A stretch of DNA of 48,097 bases from an uncultured Pelagibacteraceae bacterium. Its GTDB lineage: Bacteria; Pseudomonadota; Alphaproteobacteria; Pelagibacterales; Pelagibacteraceae. The stretch spans positions 1 through 48,097 of the forward strand of contig CACMRM010000007.1 in NCBI GenBank assembly GCA_902616145.1, in the 5' to 3' direction. Each line of letters begins with the position of its first letter. The stretch's first letter is position 1. This document shows positions 7,838 through 16,700 of the stretch, piece by piece. The notes beneath the pieces were generated by a model. That model saw only the letters and a list, made by a program, of their open reading frames with translations, was not told the DNA's origin and searched no databases. The position numbers and the translations under genes were made by a program.

Positions 7838-9682
7838 ATGAAAAACATTCAACTTACTTGTGCTCACGCACTAGTTAAATTCCTTACAAAACAAAAAATT
7901 TTAATTGATGGAAAGAAAGAACCATTATTTCCAGGTGCATTTGGAATTTTCGGTCATGGTAATGTAGCGTGCTTGGGGCAAGCGCTTCAAGAAAATCAAA
8001 AAGAACTTCCTACATGGAGAGGTCATCATGAGCAAAATATGGCTCTTACAGGAATAGCTTATTCTAGAGCAAAGAGGAGAAAGCAAATTTTTATTGCAAC
8101 AAGCTCAGTAGGACCTGGTTCTACAAATATGATTACAGCGGCAGCTGTTGCAATGAGCAATAGACTTCCAATATTATTTTTACCTGGAGATACTTTTGCG
8201 AATAGAATGCCAGATCCAGTATTACAACAAGTTGAACATTTTAATAATCCTGGGATTACGCAAAATGATGGATTTAAACCGGTAGTTAGATACTTTGATA
8301 GAATTACTCGTCCTGAGCAAATAATTTCTACTTTACCTCAGGCAATTGAAGTTATGCTTGATCCTGCAGACTGTGGTCCTGCATGTATCTCTTTAAGTCA
8401 AGATGTCCAAGGCGAAGTTTTCGATTATCCCGTAGAATTTTTTGAAGAAAGAGTTCATTCTATTAGACGTCCACGTCCAGATGATTATCAAATAAAAAAA
8501 GCAGCTGAGGCAATCAGATCCTCAAAAAATCCAATAATAATTTCAGGAGGAGGAGTATTTTACTCTGATGCAATGGATGAATTATCCGATTTTGCAAAAA
8601 AACATAATGTACCAGTAACACAAACCGTTATGGGTTATTCTACTATGAAACGAGACCATTCTCATTTTTTAGGACCAATAGGTGGTCTTGGAGGTAAAGC
8701 TGCAAATAATATGGCTAAAAAAACAGATTTAGCTATAGCAGTAGGTACAAAGCTAGCAGATTTTACTACAGGATCTTGGGCAAACTTTGAAAATCCAAAT
8801 TTCAAACTTGTATCTATAAATGCAGCTAGATTCGATGCAAATAAACATATGGCACAAGCTGTTGTTGGTGATGCTAAGGTTTCATTATCTGAACTATCTT
8901 TAGTTCTAGGAAGTTGGAAAGCAGAGGATAGCTGGAATAAAAAAGCACAATCAGAATTAAAAAGTTGGAATGAATATGTAGACAAAGAAAGCGGTCCCAC
9001 TAATCAAAAATTACCTAGTTATGCTCATGCAGTTGGTGCAATATATAGAAATTCTGATCCATCAGATATAGCAGTTACTGCAGCAGGTGGTTTAGTAGGA
9101 GAAGTTGTGCAAGTTTGGAGACCTAGGGAATTAAATACTCATGAAACTGAATGGGGTTTTAGTTGTATGAGTTATGAAATTTCAGGGGCTCTAGGGATTA
9201 AAATGGCAAACCCAAATAAAGAAGTTATAGCATTTGTTGGAGACGGATCGTATTTGCTTTATAATTCAGATATTTACAGTTCGGTAATTACTAATAATAA
9301 ATTGATTATAATAGTTTGCGATAACGGCGGTCATGCAGTTATTAATAGACTTCAATTGTATAAGGGAGGCAAAGAATTTAATTGTTTGTTAAAAAGTTCG
9401 AAAACTCCAAATCTTGTTCCAGTTGATTTCGCGTCGCATGCAAAGAGCATGGGGGCAGATGGAGAACAAGTTAGCTCAATATCTGAACTAGAAGAAGCTT
9501 TTAAACGAGCAAAAAAATCAAAAAAAACATATGTTATTAGTATCCATACTGATGGTTATCAATGGCTAGAAGGCTCCGCATATTGGGAAAGCCCGACTCT
9601 TTCACTGCCAACAACCGAGGAAAATAAAAGAGCCCTAAAAGAACACCTTGATGGGAAGAAAAAACAAAGAAAAGGTGTATAA
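7838..9682 (+). CDS. iolD: 3D-(3,5/4)-trihydroxycyclohexane-1,2-dione hydrolase (IolD)
   Basis: This 614-residue thiamine-diphosphate enzyme opens the ring of the diketone made from inosose, giving 5-deoxy-D-glucuronate. The N-terminal Pyr domain carries the cofactor-activating Glu65 (RGHHEQNMA). The C-terminal PP domain has the ThDP/metal motif starting GDG at 468-470 (VGDGSYLLYNSDIY) and the IolD-like block GGHAVINRLQLYKGGKEFN. Length and motif order match IolD better than acetolactate synthases. It is divergent from the ALDH-aldolase pair and is followed after 8 bases by a Gfo/Idh/MocA gene in the same operon. IolE and IolG, the two preceding enzymes of the pathway, lie 5-6 kb downstream in the window. 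Confidence 0.93.
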   Translation: MKNIQLTCAHALVKFLTKQKILIDGKKEPLFPGAFGIFGHGNVACLGQALQENQKELPTWRGHHEQNMALTGIAYSRAKRRKQIFIATSSVGPGSTNMITAAAVAMSNRLPILFLPGDTFANRMPDPVLQQVEHFNNPGITQNDGFKPVVRYFDRITRPEQIISTLPQAIEVMLDPADCGPACISLSQDVQGEVFDYPVEFFEERVHSIRRPRPDDYQIKKAAEAIRSSKNPIIISGGGVFYSDAMDELSDFAKKHNVPVTQTVMGYSTMKRDHSHFLGPIGGLGGKAANNMAKKTDLAIAVGTKLADFTTGSWANFENPNFKLVSINAARFDANKHMAQAVVGDAKVSLSELSLVLGSWKAEDSWNKKAQSELKSWNEYVDKESGPTNQKLPSYAHAVGAIYRNSDPSDIAVTAAGGLVGEVVQVWRPRELNTHETEWGFSCMSYEISGALGIKMANPNKEVIAFVGDGSYLLYNSDIYSSVITNNKLIIIVCDNGGHAVINRLQLYKGGKEFNCLLKSSKTPNLVPVDFASHAKSMGADGEQVSSISELEEAFKRAKKSKKTYVISIHTDGYQWLEGSAYWESPTLSLPTTEENKRALKEHLDGKKKQRKGV

Positions 9683-9690
9683 GCTTTTGA

Positions 9691-10848
9691 ATGGGGAAAA
9701 TTTTTAAAGTCGGCTTGATCGGCTGCGGTCATATAGCTGAAACTTATTTTAGGGCACACAAATATTTCAATAATTTTAAGATTATTAAATGTGCTGATAT
9801 AAATAATTTTGCAGCTAAAAAGTGTGCAAAAACTTATAAGATAAGATCAACTTCAGTAAACGAACTCTTTAAAGATAGAGAAATTCAAGTAATTCTTAAT
9901 TTAACAATACCAAATGCTCATTATCTAATAGCTAAAAAATCATTACTTAATGGTAAACATGTTTATTCCGAAAAGCCCTTAGCCGTTTCATTTAAAGATG
10001 GAAAAGAGCTTATAAGAATAGCAAAGAGAAAAAAACTTTTTATTGGAAATGCTCCTGATACATTTTTAGGTGGAGGAAATCAAAAAGCAAGAGAACTTTT
10101 AGATAAAAAAATAATAGGTGAAGTAAAGTTTGGCACAGGTATATTTGCTTACCCAGGAATACAATCATACCATCCTAACCCTGAACCTTGGTTTGCTAAA
10201 AAAGGAGGTGGGCCTGTTATAGACATGGGTCCTTATTATTTAACTGCTTTAGTAAATCTATTAGGTCCGGCTAAAGAAGTAACAAGTATAAGCTCAAAAG
10301 GAGCGAACAAACGAACTATCGGTATAGGACCAAAAAAGGGTAAAAAATTTAAAGTGGAGTGTCCCACAACTTACTTTTCTACTATAAAATTTCATAATGG
10401 CACAATAATTAGATTAACTTTATCTTTTGATGTTATTTCTCATCTAAGAAACCACATAGAGCTTTACGGAGACAATGGTTCTATGATAGTTCCAGATCCA
10501 AATATGTTTGGTGGATCGGTTTTAATTAGTAAAAAATTAGGTAGCTCATGGAAGGATCATCAAACAAACAAAATGTCATTGGGAAAAATTAATATAAGAA
10601 CCCAAAGTTCCAGGGCAAATGAGTCTCCTACTAATGCAAATTATAGAGGTGTTGGATTATCGGAGATGATATATTCAATTCAAAATAAGAAAACACATAG
10701 ATGTAACGGAAATTTATCTCTTCACGTGCTAAATATTATAGAGGCAATACATTTATCTGCAAGAAATAATAGAAAACAAACAATTTCTGTTAAATGTGAA
10801 AAACCAAAGCCATTTTTAAATAAAGAGATTAATTCAATACTTAAATAG
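9691..10848 (+). CDS. Gfo/Idh/MocA-family NAD(P)-dependent oxidoreductase
   Basis: This 385-residue protein has an N-terminal Rossmann fold (VGLIGCGHIAETYF, residues 7-20), the family catalytic lysine motif EKP at 94-96 (YSEKPLAV) and a C-terminal alpha/beta substrate domain (GGGPVIDMGPYYL). It oxidises or reduces a sugar or cyclitol hydroxyl, but the substrate is not readable. It lacks the D-x3-H-D pattern seen in the IolG copy of this window, so it is not a simple duplicate. Being 8 bases after iolD it is co-transcribed with it; epimerising scyllo- or another inositol, or acting on a pathway side-product, are possible roles. It converges with the ROK kinase gene, overlapping by 8 bases. Confidence 0.85.
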   Translation: MGKIFKVGLIGCGHIAETYFRAHKYFNNFKIIKCADINNFAAKKCAKTYKIRSTSVNELFKDREIQVILNLTIPNAHYLIAKKSLLNGKHVYSEKPLAVSFKDGKELIRIAKRKKLFIGNAPDTFLGGGNQKARELLDKKIIGEVKFGTGIFAYPGIQSYHPNPEPWFAKKGGGPVIDMGPYYLTALVNLLGPAKEVTSISSKGANKRTIGIGPKKGKKFKVECPTTYFSTIKFHNGTIIRLTLSFDVISHLRNHIELYGDNGSMIVPDPNMFGGSVLISKKLGSSWKDHQTNKMSLGKINIRTQSSRANESPTNANYRGVGLSEMIYSIQNKKTHRCNGNLSLHVLNIIEAIHLSARNNRKQTISVKCEKPKPFLNKEINSILK

Positions 10849-11740
10849 AGCTTTGCCTACTCAAAATAGCAGCACCTCTTACTCCACTTGCATCTCCGTA
10901 CTTTGGTTTTAAAAATACTGTTTTAAGATTAGGTTCATTTATAAATGATGATGTTTTTTTTTTAACTTGATCTAAAAAATCTATTTCATTAGAAATTCCA
11001 CCACCAAAAACAATTGCATCTGGATCAAGAGTTGTTACTATTAATACCAAACATCTTGCTAAAATATCCTTATACTCATTTATAAATAAAATTGAATTTG
11101 AATCCTTTTTTCTATATCTGTTAAAAATTTCTTTTGCTGAAATGTTCTCATTAAATTGTTCATTAAATCTTTTTTCTATTGATTTACCAGATAGATACCC
11201 TTCCAATCTATTTGAAAAATCTAATATTTTATCTGATTTTAAGTTTGGTGTATTTGTAAGCGGCATTTGATTTAAGCTCCATTCTCCTCCTAAACCATTT
11301 GCTCCGGATATTATCTTTTTATTTATTACTAATCCACCACCACAGCCTGATCCCAATATAATTCCAAATACAGTTTCATAATGGCTAGCTGATCCATCAA
11401 AAGCTTCGGATAAACAAAAACAATTAGCATCATTCTCTGAAAAAAAATTATTATCCATTTTTAATTTCAAATCTTTAATTAAATTTCTTTTATTTAACCA
11501 CTGAGAATTATGTGCATTTTTAATTAACCCTGTCGTTTTATCTACTGCTCCAGGATGACATATACCTACATTAAATTTACCGGAATTTTTTTCTAATTTC
11601 TTAACGATTTCACTTATTGTAATTATTGTCTTTTCATAATCTTTAGGTGTTTGAACTCTGTCTCTTTTTAATTCGATATTATCATTATCTAAAAGAACGT
11701 ACTCTATTTTAGTTGCGCCTAAATCAATTCCTATTTGCAT
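10841..11740 (-). CDS. ROK-family sugar kinase lacking the zinc motif
   Basis: This 299-residue protein has the ROK/ASKHA phosphate-1 motif IGIDLGATKIE (3-13), a catalytic aspartate at 104 (SENDANCFC) and the glycine-rich LGSGCGGGLVIN (129-140). ROK kinases phosphorylate hexoses such as glucose, fructose or N-acetylmannosamine with ATP. The usual zinc-binding stretch (His plus CXCGX2GCXE) is not kept: the region reads GGEWSLNQ and DFSNRLEGYLSG, without the cysteines. A zinc-free ROK subtype or an altered substrate is likely. Its start overlaps the ABC ATPase stop as TAATG, so it belongs to the transporter operon and probably phosphorylates the imported sugar or a derivative. Confidence 0.82.
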   Translation of the reverse strand: MQIGIDLGATKIEYVLLDNDNIELKRDRVQTPKDYEKTIITISEIVKKLEKNSGKFNVGICHPGAVDKTTGLIKNAHNSQWLNKRNLIKDLKLKMDNNFFSENDANCFCLSEAFDGSASHYETVFGIILGSGCGGGLVINKKIISGANGLGGEWSLNQMPLTNTPNLKSDKILDFSNRLEGYLSGKSIEKRFNEQFNENISAKEIFNRYRKKDSNSILFINEYKDILARCLVLIVTTLDPDAIVFGGGISNEIDFLDQVKKKTSSFINEPNLKTVFLKPKYGDASGVRGAAILSRQSSI

Positions 11741-12534
11741 TAATTAGCTGAAGACCTATTCATTTCTCGAAGCTCTACCTCTAATTTATTTAACTCTTCT
11801 CCACCTGCCATCATACTTAAAAGTTTTTCTCTAGAAATATCTTTTTTTTCATATGTGCCTAAACTTTTTCCCCTATTTAATACTGTAAAACTATTTCCAA
11901 CTGGATAGGCATGATGAACGTTATGTGTTATTAAAATTACTGCTAATCCCTGAGAAGCAGCTTTCACTATATATTTTAAAACAACTGAAGCTTGGTGAAC
12001 TCCTAGAGCAGAGGTAGGCTCATCTAAAACAAGTACTTTTGCTCCAAAGTATATAGCCCTACTTATTGCTAAACATTGTCTTTCACCACCCGACATCGTT
12101 CCGACTGCCTGAGATGGATCTCTAACATCAATACCTATCTGCCCCATTCTCTCTGCTGCTATCTTATTTGCTTTTTCTATATCAAATGTTTTAAAAAATG
12201 GTGGACCTTTCATTGGTTCTCTTCCCATGAAAAAATTTCTTGTTACACTCATTAAAGAAACTAAAGCTAGATCTTGATACACAGTAGCTATTCCCATATC
12301 CAATGCATCTTTTGGGCTGTCAAATATTGTTTTCTTCCCCTCGACAATAATTTCACCTTCATCAGGTCTATGAACTCCAGCCAATGTTTTTATTAAGGTT
12401 GATTTGCCTGCGCCATTGTCACCAAGAAGACACATAATTTCACCTTTTTTTAATTTCATTGTTACATCTTTCAAAGCAATAACCTTTCCAAAAAATTTAC
12501 TAATATTATTAAATTGAACTAAATAGTCAGACAT
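11740..12534 (-). CDS. Sugar ABC transporter ATP-binding subunit (FrcA-like, single domain)
   Basis: This 264-residue protein is one ABC ATPase domain. Visible motifs are Walker [10 protein letters not shown] (38-46), the Q-loop glutamine near 87, the signature MSGGERQ (147-153), Walker B VLVLDEP (167-173) and a switch histidine in ITHNV. Most CUT2 (ribose/xylose/inositol-type) importers use a duplicated ATPase of about 500 residues; the single-domain form matches the FrcA type of alphaproteobacteria and presumably works as a homodimer. It abuts the permease gene by a TAATG overlap and the ROK kinase in the same way, so the complex and the kinase are made together. Confidence 0.9.
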   Translation of the reverse strand: MSDYLVQFNNISKFFGKVIALKDVTMKLKKGEIMCLLGDNGAGKSTLIKTLAGVHRPDEGEIIVEGKKTIFDSPKDALDMGIATVYQDLALVSLMSVTRNFFMGREPMKGPPFFKTFDIEKANKIAAERMGQIGIDVRDPSQAVGTMSGGERQCLAISRAIYFGAKVLVLDEPTSALGVHQASVVLKYIVKAASQGLAVILITHNVHHAYPVGNSFTVLNRGKSLGTYEKKDISREKLLSMMAGGEELNKLEVELREMNRSSAN

Positions 12535-13661
12535 TATTTGCTCTCTGTCACTTTCCTTCTTATATAATTATTAAAGATTACAGCAATCAACATCATTGCT
12601 CCTAAAAAAACTTTAAACCAGTCTGTGTCTACATCGGTATAAAATATTCCCATTGAAACCGTTCCAAATATCAAAGCTCCAAATGCTGCTCCTATAGCTG
12701 AACCATATCCGCCAGTTAATAAACAACCGCCAACAACTGCTGCCGCAATGGCTTCTAACTCCTTTAAAGTTCCACGCATTGTATCAGCTGAACCAGCGTC
12801 TAAAACTTGAATAGTAGCAAAAATGGTTGCTGCAACTGCAGTACCTATAAATAAACTTATTTTTACTCTACCAACTGGTACTCCAACATTGTTAGCGCCA
12901 TTTTTATCCCCTCCAGATGCAAATATCCAATTTCCGTATCTTGTTTTCATTAGAATCCATGTTGTAATGATTGCTAAGGCTATGAACCATATTACAGACG
13001 GTGGAATACCTGTGGCGAGTGGAGTTCCATCAGTTCTCAATGCAATTAGATTCATCGAACCTAACCAAGTAAAAACCCATTTAAATGTATCAGTAGCAAA
13101 TATCCATGCTAATGGATCATCTTCGATTAAAACTCTTAGGCCTGGAACTTGTGTTCGACCAGTAATCAGTCTTGTTATAGCTAAAGTTGCTCCTCTTAAA
13201 ATAAAAAGCATTGCAAGAGTTACAATAAATGATGGTAGACCTGTTCTTACCACTAATATTCCGTTAAAATATCCAACAAGAACTGCCATTGAAAATGCAA
13301 AAATTATACTCATCCATAATGGCCATCCCCAATAAATTGCTGGAATAGCTATACAAATGCCTGCAAATCCTATCATAGATCCAATTGATAGATCAAATTC
13401 TCCACCTATCATTAACATTGCAGCTGCAATAGCTATTATTCCAAGATTTGCAGAAACATCTAGGAAATTCAAAACTCCATAAGCACTGAACATCCCCGTG
13501 TCTCCAGCGACGATACCAAAGAATATGAAAACTAGTATTGCTCCACCTAGAGCACCAAGTTCGGGTCTATTTAACAATAATCTTAATTTGGAAACTTTTT
13601 TGAGTCTTTCATCCTGATTGAAATCAGTTTTTGTTTCAATACTTTTAGACTTTGTAGACAT
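12534..13661 (-). CDS. Sugar ABC transporter permease (CUT2, RbsC/FrcC-like)
   Basis: This 375-residue integral membrane protein has about eight to ten hydrophobic segments after a polar N-terminus of about 30 residues. The block [14 protein letters not shown] and the C-terminal [16 protein letters not shown] with FGALIFG are hallmarks of the BPD_transp_2 permeases of ribose/fructose/xylose importers. It would form the channel as a homodimer with the adjacent ATPase. Upstream lies the substrate-binding protein gene, separated by 60 bases containing a strong hairpin that should reduce permease expression relative to the binding protein. Confidence 0.9.
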   Translation of the reverse strand: MSTKSKSIETKTDFNQDERLKKVSKLRLLLNRPELGALGGAILVFIFFGIVAGDTGMFSAYGVLNFLDVSANLGIIAIAAAMLMIGGEFDLSIGSMIGFAGICIAIPAIYWGWPLWMSIIFAFSMAVLVGYFNGILVVRTGLPSFIVTLAMLFILRGATLAITRLITGRTQVPGLRVLIEDDPLAWIFATDTFKWVFTWLGSMNLIALRTDGTPLATGIPPSVIWFIALAIITTWILMKTRYGNWIFASGGDKNGANNVGVPVGRVKISLFIGTAVAATIFATIQVLDAGSADTMRGTLKELEAIAAAVVGGCLLTGGYGSAIGAAFGALIFGTVSMGIFYTDVDTDWFKVFLGAMMLIAVIFNNYIRRKVTESK

Positions 13662-13680
13662 ATAAAAAAACTTAAAAAAA

Positions 13681-13708
13681 AAGGCCTAGTGATTATTCAC
13701 TAGGCCTT
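13681..13708 (-). terminator. Intra-operon terminator/attenuator after the binding-protein gene
   Basis: A perfect 12-base-pair stem (AAGGCCTAGTGA at 13681-13692 with its complement at 13697-13708) closes a 4-base loop. It is flanked by a run of A on the left and T on the right in plus-strand reading, so on the minus strand it ends in a U-tract. It sits 13 bases after the stop of the binding-protein gene and before the permease start. A leaky terminator or 3'-stabilising hairpin here is typical where binding protein is needed in excess over membrane subunits. Confidence 0.88.
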
Positions 13709-13721
13709 TTTAATATTAATC

Positions 13722-14645
13722 TTATCTATAACCTTGAGCAGCCCATTTTATTACGTCCTTCGCATTGTTAGGAGTAACAAAACCAGGTCCTGTCATAACA
13801 ACACCAGCTGGCATTGTTCCATATCTCATATATTGAGAAAATATAGCTATAGGTAAATAACCTTGTAGATACTGTTGTTGGTCAATTAAGAACTCAACTT
13901 TTCCAGCAGCAGCAGCTTTTAGCATACCTGGTGACATATCAAATGTACCAAGTTTAACGCTTCCAACTTTACCAGCAGACTCTAATGCTTTTAGAGCAGC
14001 TTCTCCCGCAAGACCAGCTCCTAAAGTAAGAATAGTGTCATATCCACCACCTAATTTAGCAGCTACAGCTTTTTGAATTTCAGTCGGGTCATTTGATGTA
14101 CCTAATATATCTACAGATCCACCAAACCCTTTTTTGAAACCAGCACATCTTCTATCTAAAGCGACGTTACCTACTTCGTGGTTAACACATAGTGCTTTTT
14201 TACCACCAGCAGCTTTCATCTTTTGTCCGCCACCTACGCCAGCTTCAAACTCTGTTTGACCTACGTGAGCACTTATACCTAGTTTCATGTAGTCGTCTGA
14301 ACCTGAATTCATAGAGATTACTGGGATACCTGCAGATATTGCAGCTTTAACAGATTTACCTAAAGCGGCAGCATCTGGAAGAGTTATTACAATACCTTTT
14401 GGTTTTTGAGAAACAGCGTTGTCAATAAGTTTTGCCATCTCTACCATGTCAAATGTTGCTGGAGCAGTGTATTTGCAAGATACTTTCATATCTTTACAAG
14501 CTTTATCAACTCCATTTTTTGCAACAGACCAGAAAGGGTCGTTTGCTTGTCCATGAGACACAACAATAATATCAACTGCTAGAGCAGCTACTGACATCAT
14601 TGCCCAGCTCATTAGAGCAGCAACTGTTAAGTATACTTTTTTCAT
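13722..14645 (-). CDS. Periplasmic sugar-binding protein of the ABC importer
   Basis: This 307-residue protein starts with a Sec signal peptide (MKKVYLTVAALMSWAMM, cleavage likely after AALA), followed by a mature type I binding-protein fold (DIIVVSHGQANDPFWSVAKN), as in the RbsB/FrcB family. It captures the sugar in the periplasm and delivers it to the permease encoded next. An ATG five codons further upstream is also open, but the chosen start has an AGGGA ribosome-binding site at 14653-14657 with 7-base spacing and gives a normal signal peptide. Ligand is unknown; the iol genes beside it make myo-inositol or a related cyclitol/sugar the best guess. Codon use is more Ala/Gly-rich than its neighbours, in keeping with high expression. 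Confidence 0.92.
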   Translation of the reverse strand: MKKVYLTVAALMSWAMMSVAALAVDIIVVSHGQANDPFWSVAKNGVDKACKDMKVSCKYTAPATFDMVEMAKLIDNAVSQKPKGIVITLPDAAALGKSVKAAISAGIPVISMNSGSDDYMKLGISAHVGQTEFEAGVGGGQKMKAAGGKKALCVNHEVGNVALDRRCAGFKKGFGGSVDILGTSNDPTEIQKAVAAKLGGGYDTILTLGAGLAGEAALKALESAGKVGSVKLGTFDMSPGMLKAAAAGKVEFLIDQQQYLQGYLPIAIFSQYMRYGTMPAGVVMTGPGFVTPNNAKDVIKWAAQGYR

Positions 14646-14680
14646 GATTATTTCCCTCATTTGTTTGTTAAATTTGCGTA

Positions 14681-14709
14681 ATTAAAACAAAAAATTTGTG
14701 AAAATACAA
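14681..14709 (-). promoter_or_regulatory. Candidate promoter of the sugar ABC operon
   Basis: On the minus strand TTGTAT (complement of 14704-14709) and TTTAAT (complement of 14681-14686) are 17 bases apart, giving a leader of about 30 bases with an AGGGA ribosome-binding site. The 102-base gap between the iolG stop and the binding-protein start holds nothing else that I recognise. Confidence 0.4.
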
Positions 14710-14747
14710 AAGGAAAAAAAATACATACAACTAGAGGTAGTTAAAAA

Positions 14748-15743
14748 TTACTTTAATTTTACCACCTTTTTTTGTTTTAGAGATTGATATGCAGCATTAG
14801 CAATTTTTAAAGCAAAATAACCATCTTTAAAAGTTGATCTAGGTTTTATTCTATTTTTATGAAGAGAAATTAGTTCATTCAATTGCAAATTATAAGCCTC
14901 TTTGTATCGTTCAATAAAAAAATTTAAAAAAGGTTTTTGTGAATGGGATTGATTTGAATTAAATATCTCTGTGGCCGTACTCTTTTGATTGCCTGATAAA
15001 AGCATTCCTTTTTTTCCAAATAACTCAACCCTTTGATCGTATCCAAAAGAACAATGTCTAGAATTTGTGATTACACATATAACACCTTTCTTTGATTTCA
15101 TAGTAACAGTAGCTAATTCATGATCTTTGATTTTTTTGTAAAAATTCTCAAATGAGCTTACAGATGAACTTATTTCAGAAATTTCATCATTATTTAAATA
15201 ATACCTACATAAATCAAAATCATGAATCATCATGTCTCTGAAGATACCTCCAGAAGATTTAAGATAACTCTTTGAAGGAGGTGCTGGATCTCTACTTGTG
15301 ATTATTATTTTTTCCAATCTTCCTATTTTACCTTTATCTAAATCTTTTTTAATTGAGTGGTGGCTAGGATCAAATCTTCGATTAAACCCCATCTGTATCT
15401 TCGAATTATTTTTTTTAACTTTTTTGAAAGTTTTAACAATTTTATTTATATTTAAGTCTAAAGGTTTTTCACAAAAAATAGTTTTATTGTATTTGATGCC
15501 CTCTTCGATAAATCTGATGTGAGTATTTGTGGGGCTAGAAATAAAAATAATATCTACTTTTTCGTCTGAAAATATTTTTTTATAATCTTTTTCAATTATA
15601 CAATTGTAAAGATTTTTAGCTTTTTTTCTAAGTTTATCAACCTTTTCATATACATATAACAAATTAAGCGTTTGATTTAGATATATATTTTGAGCATGCA
15701 TTTGCCCAATTCTACCAAAACCCAAAAGTGCTACATTGATCAT
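14748..15743 (-). CDS. iolG: myo-Inositol 2-dehydrogenase (IolG)
   Basis: This 331-residue Gfo/Idh/MocA enzyme oxidises myo-inositol to 2-keto-myo-inositol with NAD+, the first step of inositol catabolism. The Rossmann motif ALLGFGRIGQMHA is at 5-17 and the catalytic lysine at 93 (FCEKPLD). Asp170 and His174 form the active-site pattern RDMMIHDFDL, and MGFNRRFDP near 118-126 is characteristic of IolG. Length is usual for the family. It is divergent from iolE across 57 bases, and its leader shares TAATTAACT and AAAGAATTTATG with iolD. The ABC importer operon follows on the same strand. Confidence 0.9.
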   Translation of the reverse strand: MINVALLGFGRIGQMHAQNIYLNQTLNLLYVYEKVDKLRKKAKNLYNCIIEKDYKKIFSDEKVDIIFISSPTNTHIRFIEEGIKYNKTIFCEKPLDLNINKIVKTFKKVKKNNSKIQMGFNRRFDPSHHSIKKDLDKGKIGRLEKIIITSRDPAPPSKSYLKSSGGIFRDMMIHDFDLCRYYLNNDEISEISSSVSSFENFYKKIKDHELATVTMKSKKGVICVITNSRHCSFGYDQRVELFGKKGMLLSGNQKSTATEIFNSNQSHSQKPFLNFFIERYKEAYNLQLNELISLHKNRIKPRSTFKDGYFALKIANAAYQSLKQKKVVKLK

Positions 15744-15755
15744 AAATTCTTTTGT

Positions 15756-15765
15756 AAGTTAATTA
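15756..15765. promoter_or_regulatory. Repeat of the iolD-promoter half-site in the iolG/iolE divergent gap
   Basis: AAGTTAATTA here is identical to 7809-7818 in front of iolD. On the minus strand it reads TAATTAACTT, 13 bases before the iolG start codon. It is the only such shared word I found in the two divergent iol promoters, so it may mark binding of a common regulator. Confidence 0.3.
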
Positions 15766-15800
15766 TTTATAATATAAAATATTATTACTTTCTTAAAACT

Positions 15801-16700
15801 ATGTCGATAAGATTAGGAATAGCACCCATTGCATGGAGTAACGACGATATGCCTGAATTAGGTGGAAAAACTACATTGGAACAATGTTTAAAAGAAGCAA
15901 GTATGGCAGGTTTTACTGGAATTGAATCTGGTGGAAAATTTCCAATGAATTCGAAAGAACTTATTCCTAAACTTCAAAAAGAGAACCTTAAATTATGTTC
16001 AGGTTGGTATGGAGCTCAACTATTAAAAAGATCACCTAAAGAAGAATTTAAACTTATGCAAAAACAACTTAAATTATTCAAAGATTGTGAAGCACCTTGC
16101 ATGGTTTTTGCTGAGGTTACAGACTCCGTCCAAGGAGATCCTATAACACCGTTATCAAAAAGGCCTAAATTAGATAAAGATGATTGGAATAGATTTATTT
16201 ATTCAATAAATGAAATTAGTAAAATGATGATAGATGAAAATATGCCACTAGCTTATCATCATCACATGGGAACTATAATAGAAACTGAGGAAGATACTTC
16301 TAGACTTATAGAAAATACAAAGGATACAGTTAAATTATTAGTAGATACTGGTCATATGTTGTTTGCTCAAGGCGACTCTATTAAATTAGTAGAAAATTTT
16401 TACGAACGGATAATTCACGTTCATTGCAAAGACATTAGAAAAGATATTTTAGAAAAATCACTGAGAAATGATGCAACATTTAGACAAGCATTTTTAGATG
16501 GAGCATTTACTGTGCCAGGTGATGGGTGTATTGACTACGTCCCTTTCTTAAATACTTTGAAGAAAAAAAATTATTCAGGATGGCTTGTAGTAGAAGCTGA
16601 ACAAGATCCTGCTAAAGCAAATCCATTTGAATATGCAAAAATTGGTTTCGATTATTTAAGTAAAACTGCAAAACAATGTGGTTTTGAAATTATTAATTAA
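15801..16700 (+). CDS. iolE: Inosose dehydratase (2-keto-myo-inositol dehydratase, IolE)
   Basis: This 299-residue TIM-barrel protein of the xylose-isomerase-like/AP-endonuclease-2 superfamily converts 2-keto-myo-inositol to the cyclohexane-dione that IolD hydrolyses. The opening GIAPIAWSNDDMPELGG is characteristic of IolE. Metal-site blocks are visible: YHHHMGTIIE, VDTGHMLFAQGD and HVHCKDIR. The frame is open further upstream to 15690, but that extension would run into the iolG start region and has no family similarity; the ATG at 15801 gives the normal IolE N-terminus. It converges with the pilin-like gene, overlapping by 4 bases. Confidence 0.93.
   Translation: MSIRLGIAPIAWSNDDMPELGGKTTLEQCLKEASMAGFTGIESGGKFPMNSKELIPKLQKENLKLCSGWYGAQLLKRSPKEEFKLMQKQLKLFKDCEAPCMVFAEVTDSVQGDPITPLSKRPKLDKDDWNRFIYSINEISKMMIDENMPLAYHHHMGTIIETEEDTSRLIENTKDTVKLLVDTGHMLFAQGDSIKLVENFYERIIHVHCKDIRKDILEKSLRNDATFRQAFLDGAFTVPGDGCIDYVPFLNTLKKKNYSGWLVVEAEQDPAKANPFEYAKIGFDYLSKTAKQCGFEIIN

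Noticed and set aside
12823-13335. Plus-strand open frame of 170 codons
   Set aside because: It lies wholly opposite the sugar permease gene, which has clear family motifs; the frame shows no recognisable domain and is a shadow of membrane-protein codons.
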